Of a stretch of DNA of 23,031 nt, positions 1 through 9,745 are shown piece after piece. Numbering within the stretch: the stretch's first letter is position 1; each line of letters opens with the position of its first letter. Origin of the DNA: Carex sylvatica (taxonomy: Eukaryota > Streptophyta > Magnoliopsida > Poales > Cyperaceae); assembly GCA_964058845.1 (NCBI GenBank), contig CAXKVR010000358.1, forward strand, positions 1 through 23,031, read 5' to 3'. Position numbers and translations under genes: made by a program. The notes beneath the pieces were generated by a model, which was not told the DNA's origin, did no database searches, and worked only from the letters and a program-made list of their open reading frames with translations.

Positions 1-240
1 ATACGGCTGAAGAGAGAGGAGAGACAGTTATCTAGGCTGGAGAGAGGAGAGACAGCCAGTCGCCGAGAGCGTCGGCTAGATTTTGGAGCGAGAGGGAGAG
101 TGAGTTAGGGAGAGGCAGAAAGAGAACTAGGTTATTAAGATTTGAGAGCGATGGAGCGTCGGCTAAATTAAATTATAACTCTCTATATTGGATTTTAATT
201 TCATTAAGTAAATGAACGACTGATGTTATTATGAGATTCG
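1..240. repeat. GA-rich sequence with short direct repeats
   Basis: The stretch contains purine-rich direct copies such as gagaggagagacag (twice in the first 56 bases) and gagcgtcggcta (twice, about 67-78 and 154-165). No coding frame was found. It may be the interior of the hAT-type element that ends at 429, whose other end would be off the left edge. Confidence 0.5.
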
Positions 241-259
241 AACCACAAAAAAATCACGA

Positions 260-429
260 ACCTATTTCGATCGAACAAAGCTAGGTTTGAGTTTGGTTTG
301 AATTAATTCCGAACCAAACCTGGTTTGGTTCGTTTCAATTCGAACCCATTTCGAATCAAATTAAACTCGAATCAAACCCGAATCAAACCTGAATCGAATT
401 TCGAACCTCGAATTTTTTTGCCAGCCCTA
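260..429. mobile_element. Terminal part of a hAT-type DNA transposon (other end not in window)
   Basis: The reverse complement from 429 reads TAGGGCTGGCAAAAAAATTC, a typical hAT terminal inverted repeat. It is followed by iterated TTCGA-rich subterminal motifs (cgaatcaaacc, attcgaacc). A near-perfect hairpin, cgaaccaaacc-t-ggtttggttcg, lies at 310-332. No transposase frame is visible and the matching left end is absent, so it is truncated or starts before the window. Confidence 0.6.
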
Positions 430-556
430 ATTGGGAGTGAGGCTGATCAATCCGTGCTACAGATTTTAATTTTAATTTTTGAAGTTCAAAATAGTCAATC
501 CAAATTGTTAAATATAATATTCATATAAAAAATATTTAAAGATATTATAGTTTTTA

Positions 557-976
557 GAGGAGTGTTCAAATGCCTCTATTTTTGTGCTTCCATTATGCCT
601 TCATTTTAAAAAACTTAAATAACTCAAAATTTAAAACTTAAACGTCAAAATAAAACCATTAGATGTGATCTATGTTATTTTTTCTACGTGACCATAAAAA
701 TTATCACATTTTGATTTTGCTTTTATGTTAATCAATAAGTTAAAAAATCAACGTCTATAAATTATCCATATTGGTATACATTTTTACAATCTCAAGATGA
801 CAATCAAAATAATGTTGAAATGTTATAATTTTTTACACGTGCATAGATAAAATAATGTAGTTCATATCCAACGATTTGATTTTAAATTTTAAGATTTAAA
901 TTTTGAATTATTAAAGTTTTTAAAAATAGAAATATAACGAAGAATTTTTTTTTTTTTTAAGGCATTTGAACCTCTC
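557..976. mobile_element. Degenerate long-inverted-repeat element, Mutator-like type (non-autonomous)
   Basis: The left end GAGGAGTGTTCAAATGCCT and the inverted right end GAGAGGTTCAAATGCCT match. The arms stay alignable for about 200 bp (shared order: aaaatttaaa.., ttRgatRtgaNctaNRttatttt, cacgtg/acgtga, attttgatt). The flanks are tagttttta (548-556) and taattttaa (977-985), 7 of 9 identical, which fits an aged 9-bp target duplication. There is no coding frame. Confidence 0.55.
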
Positions 977-1531
977 TAATTTTAATAGGTAAAATATCAA
1001 ATAAAGTATCACGACTCTCGAGGTAAATCTAGACAAAATTATGAAATTATGTTAGCGTTGATTTGCTGAGTAAAACGCCAAAGTACAATAAAAGTAGGGT
1101 CATCTTGTGTGAAGTTTTGTCACACCTAACATACGTGCTTTTTCGACGATGGTTCAGAAGAAAGTGACGAATATTCTCGATCAAATATTAGTGTGATCGT
1201 GTACCCCCAAAAGTAATTATTGCATGTTGAACCTGACTGTCAGTGGGTTTGATTCTTTGCGGCACTTGCAAGTGTAACTATGCGTGCAACGAATCAACAA
1301 ATTGGATTAATAGTGCATTATCTAAGAGTTGGGTGTTAATTAGCTGTTACTGGATGAAATGTTGAGCACCGATCAATTCGTAGATCGTCGAACGGCGATG
1401 TTCATCTTCTCTGATTCCATCCATTATGTAAATTCAGGTCGTTTGTTTATTACGAGATTCGTGCTAAGTTCAAAGTTTGATGTAGGTGAATCATTGAGAC
1501 TTTGTTAGATAATGATCAGATACTTTTTATA
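977..1531. other. Intergenic, nothing recognised
   Basis: Less AT-biased than its surroundings and without a long open frame. A short stem, tgtgtgaagttttgtcacac, is at about 1108-1127. I find no repeat ends, RNA genes or splice-linked coding blocks here. Confidence 0.5.
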
Positions 1532-1944
1532 GAGTAGAACTAGGGTGCTCTTAAGCTCACCAAAGTGTTTGGTGAGTTTAACTCCGAAATCAATTAAATC
1601 AGTTTTACATGACGAATTCGAACTGTTGGAACCCGCCTACTTTATGAGTGATGCGTCTACATGTACAAATTTTAAACATTCGAATTGATTTAGTATAAAG
1701 TCAATCAGTCAAAATTAAAAGGTTAATAAATTCATTTTAGTCAATTCATTTTTTGAACATTTTTTGACCGATTGACTTTATACTAAATCAATTCGAATAT
1801 TTAAAATTTTCACATGTAGACGCATCACTCGTAAGGTAGACGGGTTCCAACAGTTCGAATTCGTTATTTGAAACTGATTTGATAAATTTCAGAGTTAAGC
1901 TCACCAAACACTTTGGTGAGCTTAAGAGCACCCTAATTCTACTC
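1532..1944. mobile_element. Mutator-like MITE with ~185-bp terminal inverted repeats and a perfect 9-bp target duplication
   Basis: The element starts GAGTAGAACTAGGGTGCTCT and ends with its near-exact inverse AGAGCACCCTAATTCTACTC. The arms pair almost throughout (about 1532-1720 with 1760-1944) around a small loop. The flanks carry ctttttata at 1523-1531 and again at 1945-1953, exactly 9 of 9. Within each arm lies a smaller palindrome, ctcaccaaagtgtttggtgag. Nine-base duplication and long inverted ends point to the Mutator superfamily. It has no coding capacity. Confidence 0.88.
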
Positions 1945-2065
1945 CTTTTTATAAGTATGGTAAAAAAATGTCACTCGCCATCTCCTTCATATTCTCTAAA
2001 ATTTTTTAGATAATTTATAATGACTCAGTTCAGCTGAAAGCATAGTAATAATATTCGCGATTAAT

Positions 2066-2185
2066 TCGCAAATAATTCGTGCATAATTTTTTTTTTATAT
2101 TTCCAATTCGAATTCTGAATAAAATGCAAAAAACGTATAATACGTTTTATTTGCGAATAAAACACGAGTCACGAATTATTTGCGA
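2066..2185. repeat. Short inverted-repeat element with nested palindromes
   Basis: A perfect 16-bp inverted pair, tcgcaaataattcgtg (2066-2081) and cacgaattatttgcga (2170-2185), encloses an 8-bp stem aaaacgta-taa-tacgtttt (2130-2148) and a ttt-att-tgcg-aat-aaa palindrome. It looks like a MITE remnant of unknown family. No clear target duplication was found. Confidence 0.6.
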
Positions 2186-2199
2186 GAAAAATACAAATT

Positions 2200-2985
2200 T
2201 TTTTTTTTGCTTCTTTATTGTACCGAATCATTTTCGAATTATCTGAATTATAACTGAATCACAAATTTTTGACCTCGCTGAATCCAACCCGAACAATTCG
2301 ACTATCATTATGCTTGTGAGAGCACAAGTTCCAAAAATTTCACTCTAATGTTGGTTTCGATATATCTAGAATAGTGCTTTTAGATCAACAAATAAAAAAA
2401 AAAAAATAGTATAAGAAGAGTGTTAATATTCAAATTAATGTGGGTACCAACAGGGAGTATGCAGGATTTTCACTAGAACAGAGCAGAAAAAAAATATTAA
2501 TTTACCGAGTTTAAATATCTAATTGGATTCAAACTTATTAAATAACATGTGTTGCTTTTTTTTAACATAACAATGGTTGCTCTCTGCTTTTCTGTGTCAC
2601 TGAGAGCGGCATTTTTTTTCTTTATGTAATTGCATTATGTTTCGCCTGAAAAGCGATAGGTCGTTAATTTTAAGATATGTCGCTAATTAATTTTATTTTT
2701 CTTTGTTTATTTGCTTTCTGTTTTTGAGGAATAAATAGCAGCAACAAAATAAAACGCTAATAGTAATATAGATGGAGAAAATGTTTATATTGAATAAATG
2801 AGTAATAGAGAAATGGTAAACCCTATCAGGAATTTTTAGGTTTCATGCCCTTCGCTTTCAATTTCACCTACTAATTACAAAGCATTCTGAATCAACTTTC
2901 TCAACTAGCCTTGTACATTTTTTTTTCTTTTATTAAGTATGAAATATGAATATTTTTTTTTGGGCATATGGTTTATATTTTGCAA
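2200..2985. other. Intergenic, nothing recognised
   Basis: AT-rich DNA with homopolymer A and T runs (for example around 2392-2406 and 2920-2960). There is no long open frame, no paired ends and no RNA gene that I can support. Confidence 0.5.
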
Positions 2986-2989
2986 GGTT

Positions 2990-3825
2990 CTAAATAGTGT
3001 TTATCGCGTCATAGCGGGAAGTTTACAAAAAAAGGTATAGCGAATAGCGTCGCTATAGCAAAAACTATGCTACATAGCGTTTTTTTTTTTTTATAAAAAT
3101 TATATCATATATTTGTACTAAATATCAACATTATCTAAGTCTCATAAAATAATAAATAACTAAGTCTCATAGAACAATAAATAACATCAAATTAATTAAA
3201 AAATATATAATATTCATATTGAACCAATACAAAGTCCAAATTTGCGACTCAAAATATCCATAGTAATACTAATATCATAAACTATTGATCTTTTTCTATT
3301 CAAAATATATTCAGCATCATGACATAATCTATCTTTTTTCTATTTAAATTTCAAAATAACCTAGGCATCATGTCATAATTAACTATCTTAATCTATTCAA
3401 AATATTCATATTACCATATATTAAGTATCATTTTGTTCCTTCAAGAAATATCTTAATATATTCAACCTGAGCCTTTATTTAAAATCCATATAAATTGAAA
3501 AGAAAAAAAAAAAAAAACAACTCATGTTGCATAGCGCGCTGTAGCTTCCTTATTTGATTTCGTTTGATGGATCTCTTATTTAATAATTAATAGTTTAATA
3601 TAAAGTTTAGTATGTTAATTGCCAAAAAAAAAAAATCACGGATAAGATCCAATACGAGCCTTTATTTAAAGTCCATATAAATTGCAATGAAAAAAAAACA
3701 GCTCATGTTGTATAGCGCGCGCTATTTGCGCTACACGCTATGCGCTATAATGGACCGCTATTACCGCTATAGCGTCCATAGCTCAAATAGTAGATTTTGA
3801 TGCTATAGCTTAGCATTTAGGGTCA
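2990..3825. repeat. 'atagcg'-rich inverted repeat, probable DNA transposon of uncertain family
   Basis: The left end (ggttctaaatagtg ... catagcggg ... atagcgaatagcg) and the inverted right end (gaccctaaatgctaa ... gctatagcggtaatagcgg) are related. Both are packed with (g)ctatagcg motifs. The interior holds a direct repeat: gcctttatttaaaRtccata ... catgttgYatagcgcgc at 3471-3540 and 3658-3720. I found no convincing target duplication, so class and borders are uncertain. Confidence 0.5.
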
Positions 3826-3981
3826 AAAAATATTAAAACGTTGATATTTTGTAAATAATTTATACATGATTTACACATGTGGTGTGCTCTAATTGGTGAA
3901 TAGCTCTGAGACGTTTTTGTCCCCAACGATTGTTAGTTAGTGTGCATCAATCATGTAATATGAGTATGACTTGTATAGTTG

Positions 3982-4066
3982 TATCAAAAAAGAAATTGCT
4001 ATTAGAAATAACCACGGTTTAGTAAAATTGCTATCAAAAAAGAAATTGCTATTAGAAATAACCACG
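3982..4066. repeat. 50-bp tandem repeat resembling the neighbouring element's subterminal sequence
   Basis: Two copies, offset 50 nt, share tatcaaaaaagaaattgcta followed by ttagaaataaccacg (3982-4016 and 4032-4066). The block attagaaataaccacggttt plus agtaaaatt is found again at 4180-4208, inside the left end of the large inverted-repeat element. A pyrimidine (CT) run follows at 4081-4110. Confidence 0.75.
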
Positions 4067-4371
4067 ATTTCATTCCAAGCCCTTCTCTCTCTCTTTCTTT
4101 TTTCTCTGACGTGAGTTTGTATTTTCGCACGAAGCTCGCAATCGAGATTTTTATTTTTACCCAAAAAAATAAATATTTTATTAGAAATAACCACGGTTTA
4201 GTAAAATTTATAAAAATGCCCAAACAGTATAGAAAATATGCGGCCTGGATTTAAGCTTCCAAACCGTATAGAAAATTCCGGATTTAAGCTTCCAAACTAT
4301 ATAGAAAATTTACGGTCCAATCCTTTTTTGTTTTTTCGCACTATACACTAAGGCTAGCACGTATAGAAAAT

Positions 4372-4509
4372 ATTGATGTAGAGACAACTAAGGCTAAGGC
4401 TAAGGCTAAGACTAAGGCTAGCACGTCGTCTATTGTTAATGACGCGAATTCGTCAACCTCGGACGATGAATTTGTTCCATGTACGTTCAAGACTCAGACC
4501 AAGAAATAG
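4372..4509 (+). pseudogene. Exon-like C-terminal reading frame in the left arm
   Basis: The frame opens after a T-rich tract and reads a KAKAKAKTKAS lysine-alanine run, then TSSIVNDANSSTSDDEFVPC and TFKTQTKK before a TAG stop. It has no start codon and no recognised domain, so it looks like the last exon of a captured or degraded gene, perhaps of an ancestral transposase. The source protein is unknown to me. Confidence 0.5.
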
Positions 4510-4625
4510 TATATTGTTTAGTTTGGTTAGAATTTAGTTTAATTTGTATTTGGAGATTATGTTGTTTAGTTTGTTTGAAATTTAGATTACTTTGAATTAT
4601 TAGAGGTTTGTATGAACTTTATTTA

Positions 4626-5600
4626 GCAACAACTTTGCAAATCTTGTTAACATAGAAAAACATCTCCAAAAATCATGAAAATTTACCGACATGTAGTCTT
4701 GACATCATAGAACAAGACTGTGAAATTTCATACAAAATTTTCAAACAGATCGTGAGATATTATCTCTCAAACATTGCCTGAACTGCTGAAGGAGTGCATT
4801 TTAAGCCAAACTTTGCACCTTTGTTTAACATATCAAAACATCTCCAAAAATTATGAAAATTTATTCACATGCAATCTTGACATCGTAGAACAAGGCTGTG
4901 GAATTTCACACAAAATCTCCAAACAGATCGTGAGGTATCGGCTCTCAAAAATTGCCCGACATGCTGAAGGAGTGCTTCTGAGCCCAACTTTGCACCCCTG
5001 GTTAACATAGCAAAATATCTCAAAAAATTATGCAAATTGACAAACATGTAGTTTTGACATCGTAGAACAAGACCGTGAAGTTTCATACAAAATCTCAAAA
5101 CAGATCGTGAGATATCGACTCTCAAAAATTGATCAGGAATAGCCAAGACTGTTTGAAGATTTTGTATGAAATTTCACAGTCTTGTTCTATGTGTCAGGAC
5201 TGCATGTCGGTAAATTTTCATAATTTTTGGAGATGTTTTGATATGTTAATCGGAGGTGCAAAGTTGGGCTCAGAATGCACTCCTTCAACAGTTTGGACAA
5301 TTTTTGAGAGATGATATCTCACAATCTGTTTGGAGATTTTGTATGAAATTTCGCAGTCTTGTTCTACGATGTCAAGACTGCATGTGGGTAAATTTTCATG
5401 ATTTTTGGAGATGTTTTGATATATTAAACGGAGGTGCAAAGTTGGACTCAGAATGCACTCCTTCAGCAGTTCAGGCAATTTTTTAGAGATGGATATCTCA
5501 CGATCTGTTTAGAGATTTTGTATGAAATTCCACAGTTTTGTTCTATGATGTCAAGACTACATGTCGATAAATTTTCATTATTTTTGAAAATGTGTTGCTA
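4626..5600. repeat. ~179-bp tandem repeat in two opposed arrays
   Basis: Left array units start near 4626, 4801 and 4981 (the last truncated). The right array is the inverse, with unit marks 'gaatgcactccttca' at 5271 and 5450. Each unit has the order: ctttgcacc, catctccaaaaattatgaaa, catgtagtcttgacatcRta, gaacaagactgtgaaatttc, cagatcgtgagatatc, ctctcaaaaattg, ctgaaggagtgc. The several small open frames here on both strands are shadows of this repeat. Confidence 0.85.
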
Positions 5601-5740
5601 TGTTAACAAGATTTGCAAAGTTGTTAAATAAAATTCATACAAACCTCTAACAATTCAAACTAATCTAAATTCCAAACAAACTGAACAACATAATCTCCAA
5701 ATACAAATTAAACTAAATTTCAAATGAACTAAACAACATA

Positions 5741-5875
5741 CTATTTCTTGGTCTGAGCCTTGAACGTGCATGGAACAAATTCATCGTTCGAGGTTGACGA
5801 ATTCGCGTCATTAACAATAGATGACGTGCTAGCCTTAGTTTTAGCCTTAGTTGTCTCTGCATCAACCTTTTCTAT
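5741..5875 (-). pseudogene. Inverted copy of the exon-like frame in the right arm
   Basis: The same frame on the minus strand reads KAKTKASTSSIVNDANSST, then SNDEFVPCTFKAQTKK and the same TAG stop. Relative to the left copy it has two fewer Lys-Ala pairs, one Asp-to-Asn and one Thr-to-Ala change, and silent changes, but no stop or frameshift. Confidence 0.5.
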
Positions 5876-6209
5876 ACATGCTAGCCTTAGTCTATAGTGC
5901 AAAAAACTGTTTAAAAAAAAGGCTCAGACTGTAAATTTTCTATACGGTTTGGAAGCTTAAATTCGGACCGCATATTTTCTATACGGTTTGAGCATTTTTA
6001 TAAATTTTTTCTAAACCATGGTTATTTATAATAAAATATTTATTTTTTTGGTTAAAAATAAAAATCTCGGAGCTGGCAATTATAATCAGTTGTACATCAA
6101 AATGTTTAAAATTCGAACAATATCAGGGTTATGATGAAAACTGACACAAATTCACATCCTCGAATGTGACTCGTACTTTTGTAATTGAAATAAATCAATA
6201 ACACCAACG

Positions 6210-6298
6210 TCTGTGATGGACGGTAAATTATGTACGTATAATAATAAAAAATAATTCTAACCTCTGCGATGGACGGTAAACTATGTACGTATAATAAT
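6210..6298. repeat. Two-copy 53-bp tandem repeat
   Basis: The block tctgYgatggacggtaaaYt followed by atgtacgtataataat occurs at 6210-6245 and 6263-6298. A third partial trace (aatggacggtata) is at about 6346-6358. The function is unknown. Confidence 0.8.
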
Positions 6299-6365
6299 TA
6301 AATAACAACATATTATAAATAACAAGACGATTTTATGATAATAATAATGGACGGTATACAAGGAT

Positions 6366-6576
6366 GGAGTCGGAGTAGGTCCGATGTCTATTGGACCTAC
6401 TTTGTTTTGATGGGTGTTGTGACCATTCAATTGCATTAAGAGTCATGCACTCAGTATTAAAATCCGTGCAATTTTTATCAATTTCAGTGTGCACAGATCT
6501 TAATGTTAATTGTACGGTGATAGAGCCCATCGAACCTAAAAGTAGATTCAATGGGCATCAGACCTACTCCTATCTC
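6366..6576. mobile_element. Small Mutator-like MITE with 10-bp flanking duplication
   Basis: The left end GGAGTCGGAGTAGGTCCGAT and the inverted right end GAGATAGGAGTAGGTCTGAT match. Similarity continues for about 100 bp per arm (gatgggtgttgtgaccattc against gatgggctctatcaccgtac, then cattaagaNNtNtgcac). The flanks carry atacaaggat at 6356-6365 and 6577-6586, identical. Opposed open frames of 65-72 codons across it are a result of the inverted symmetry. Confidence 0.78.
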
Positions 6577-6649
6577 ATACAAGGATAGCCTTCTACCACG
6601 TGGCAATCTCTAGATGGACGGGCTGGTCCAAGGCTCAAGCCCTATAGTA

Positions 6650-7424
6650 TCGCATTTGGTAAAATGGGTATGTGTAAGTTTTTTTTTTTTTTTCGTTAGC
6701 TTATTAGTTATATATGGGTATGAATAAGGATTTTTTTTCCGCTAGATAAACGGTTATAGATACGGATAAAGGTTATTCCGTACCCGTTGAGTAACAGAAA
6801 AATATAAAAAATAAATAATATATAGATATATAAATATTATATTCAATTTATTCATTTTCTAACTTTCATATCGTTGTATCCATGCTAACCGCTAACCTGC
6901 AAGCTTATGAGAAAATTTTCTTCCTTCTTTGTCGCAATAATTAGATATTATTAATAATGATATCATGAGATAATATATGTTTTTGTTGTAAAAAGAATAT
7001 TATGTTAAACATATTTTTTTTATTTAAATATTTTGTTATTTAGTTAATGAATTGAATTTGTTGTAAGAGATATTTGTAGTTTTGATATTTTTTTTGCTTT
7101 ATAAAAAATTATTACTATTAGAAATCACTTAAAATTGATTGCATATATGTATTTTATTTTTTATATTAGTAATTTGTGATTGTATATATATGACATGATA
7201 AGTTTCGATGATTTTTTTTGTAAAAAATAATAAAATCATTATATTAGATTATTCATTATTCGTCCTCTATCATTTCATTACCTGCTAATTTTAACGGTAC
7301 GGACATGGTAGAATAAGACATATTCTTAGCGGGTAAAGCTAAGGTATAAATAAGTTCAATTCTTAATGGATATGGATATGAAAATACTTCTACTCTACCT
7401 GTATCGTACCCATTGACACCCCTA
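6650..7424. mobile_element. Probable degenerate hAT-like element, right end at 7424
   Basis: The inverse of the right end reads TAGGGGTGTCAATGGGTACG, a common plant hAT terminus. The interior has scattered 'gggtat', 'acggataaaggttattccgtacccgttg' and 'cggtacggac' motifs typical of subterminal repeats in such elements. The left end near 6655-6670 (aaaatgggtatg) is only a partial match, and no 8-bp target duplication was found. Confidence 0.45.
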
Positions 7425-8490
7425 CACAGCAGTGAACTAATCTTTTAAGCACTGCTAAAAATAATTATATTACCGTAGTTAATATGGATAACTCAAACGA
7501 CATTTATGATATATGGATCATGGTAAAATATATGCATCATTGATTCAATGCAGATTTTGTAATTACCTTGTGCAAATTCTTTTATCAAGATGCCTGGACT
7601 TAAGGTCAACTCGGAATGTAATTAGAAAGAGTTATGTCGTGACCGGATATCTAATGCCAGAGCCCATGATATGTATGTCTATTTATGTACCATGATCATT
7701 CTCTGAAAAATGAATTACAAAATATCTCATATCATAAATGGTAGCGTTTAATATTATATATTTATTTTTTTACAATTTTCTACATTTTTCTTAAATTTCT
7801 TTTGATTTTTTATTTCTTAAACAAACTTAAAATCTGAAACAAAAAATAGTTAAATGTGATCAAATATTAACTAATTATTGTACGGCATAATACATAATTC
7901 AAATCACGATGTAACTAGTCAGTGATAGTCACGTCACGACATAAATTTCTCAATGACTCAACTGCCTTATTACTTAATTTAAGAAAGTAGACTCAAAAAA
8001 AGAAAAAAAGTATGCATATTTTGCTAGACTGTCTGTGAAGCAATTAAGAGATAATTTGATGAAATGGTGAGATCAATAGTGGTTTATTGGAGGTACATTA
8101 TATTCTAAACTATTTCATAAGGCTGGTTTCTATACCTTGGTGAACATTAAATTACTACAAAAAAGACACATTTAGTGAAGTAAACCTGAAAGGTGGAATC
8201 TGGCATCTGCTCCTTTTTTTCTTTTGATAAGTCACATGGTTTGGCAATAAGTTGAATTATTTTAAAAGACTATGCTTCATATTATATATATCGAATATTT
8301 ACAACAAGGACCTACCACTAAATAATCGCCACACTGTCACATTACCTCCGTGAAAGTTTAGTCTTTTGTGTAGCTTTCGGTTGTCTAATGCTATTCCCAG
8401 CCTTTTGAAAGGTTCGAATCCATATAAATTAATAAGATCTTTTATATTTAAATATTACATTGACATAATCAAAGGTATAAAGGCATGCTA
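7425..8490. other. Intergenic, nothing recognised
   Basis: AT-rich DNA with short chance frames only. A GGTTCGAATCC stretch at 8411-8421 resembles a tRNA T-loop but lacks a matching acceptor stem and anticodon arm. Confidence 0.5.
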
Positions 8491-8491
8491 G

Positions 8492-8509
8492 GTACACTGT
8501 ACAGTGTAC
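8492..8509. repeat. Perfect 18-bp palindrome
   Basis: gtacactgt joined directly to acagtgtac. It may be a small hairpin or the edge of an unidentified element. No partner repeat was found nearby. Confidence 0.9.
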
Positions 8510-9318
8510 TGTAACCTGGTGCTCTCATACAGCCATACACAGGCCACCCGATACCGCATTTTCTCCAATTGTATAATTTAGGAACTGTTTGACAGAATCT
8601 TTTGAGCGAGAATTGAATGGTGCTACTTCGAATTGATTCTCTTCAGAAGTAAAGAGGGAAAAAAAAAACCAAAAGTTTGTTAGAAGCAATTTTCTTTTCA
8701 ATTCATTCTTCAATAAATGCATGCCATGTCATCCGTAATTGTTAACTACTTTTTGTTAAATGCTAAGTATGTATACATATTTGACACGTATAAGTACATT
8801 TACACTTAGACTTGTGCGCATCGGCGATCGAAATAAAATAATTCCAAAATAATGTACCATAATTTTAGTATAATTAGTATTCGACGAAGCATCTTATCAA
8901 CATTACTATTTAGTTTCACCGACATAAGAAATCATCCGCCTCCGTCTCTTAAATTGCCTTTAAGGAACATTTTTTTATAAGAAGAATATTTTAAGTTCTC
9001 AAAATTTCCATTTTTTTTAGAGTATAGCCCGTAGACCAATTCTACCTTCAAGCAGAATTGATTTCATGTCCCTTCCGTAGGGGGACTAAGCAACGGTGGC
9101 AAATTTCCATTTTGTTAGTGTTGTGGACTTGATACATTGTTTTTATCTCATGTCCTTGTATCATACTAGTAAATTAAGAAATTGTTAGGTGTTTATCCTT
9201 ATTTTTTTAAAATAACATTAATATTTTCAATTTCAAAAGTTTCATTATATTATTCCTACTTTCCTGATGTATAAAGAACTATTAATTTTGATGTACATAT
9301 TTTAAAAAATTATTCATC
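8510..9318. other. Intergenic, nothing recognised
   Basis: No coding blocks and no convincing mobile-element ends. Weak, imperfect echoes of 'gaattgattctcttc' and 'aattcattcttcaat' around 8610-8715 hint at a decayed inverted repeat. Confidence 0.45.
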
Positions 9319-9745
9319 TGTTAGCACAGTTGATACGTTCTATCTCAGAGAGATAGATCATATGTGTGATATGACTGATTGATTTCCGAATTGAGAAGAA
9401 ATTAAAGTATTCAGACTCTTTCCTATAATGATATCTCGCGTATGGAAAGTCCTCTCCTAACTCGGTCGAGTTTTGGGGTTTATATAGGTCATCCGGTGAC
9501 CATAATGTGAGAGCGGTAACGAGACGTCGATTACATGGCCAGACAAATAGTCGCATAGCAGTTATGTAGACGCGGTATTGTCCGCATAGAAGTGATAGCC
9601 GTCCCGAGCTCGCATGGGGCTTACTCCGGAGAGGCTCACTGAGTGGGCTTTACTGGGCCGTCGCGAGTTCATGTACCATTTTGGTTTGGACCCAATGCTT
9701 AGCCTGTGAGAAGTTCACGGGGCCTGATACATTGCCCTATCAACA
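9319..9745 (-). mobile_element. Probable solo LTR of a retrotransposon (minus strand)
   Basis: On the minus strand the segment starts TGTTGATAGGGCAATG and ends GTGCTAACA, obeying the TG...CA rule of LTRs. It is clearly GC-richer than its surroundings. A TATA box (CTATATAAACCCC, near 9488-9476) sits in the middle, as in an LTR promoter. I see no primer-binding site next to its 3' end, no second LTR and no gag-pol frame, so it looks solo. A matching 5-bp target duplication was not found, so the borders or age are uncertain. Confidence 0.6.

Larger units (their letters stand above)
4143..6070. mobile_element. Large palindromic Mutator-like element (~960-bp arms), non-autonomous
   Basis: The left start CGAGATTTTTATTTTTACCC pairs with the right end (inverse CGAGATTTTTATTTTTAACC). 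The arms remain alignable to the centre near 5106-5140. Flanks are agctcgcaat (4133-4142) and agctggcaat (6071-6080), 9 of 10 identical, consistent with a Mutator target duplication. From outside in, each arm has a unit of repeated 'cgtatagaaaat', an exon-like frame ending in TAG, an AT-rich spacer and about three units of a ~179-bp tandem repeat. No transposase domain was seen. Confidence 0.8.

Noticed and set aside
325..528. 67-codon plus-strand frame rich in Asn
   Set aside because: Produced by the iterated cgaatcaaacc motifs of a hAT end.
4774..5631. Several opposed open frames of 60-93 codons
   Set aside because: They are the same 179-bp repeat read in both directions; no start context or known domain.
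8345..8430. tRNA-like GGTTCGAATCC
   Set aside because: No pairing acceptor stem, D-arm or anticodon arm around it.
9314..9556. 80-codon minus-strand frame
   Set aside because: Sits inside the probable LTR and crosses its TATA region; no domain.
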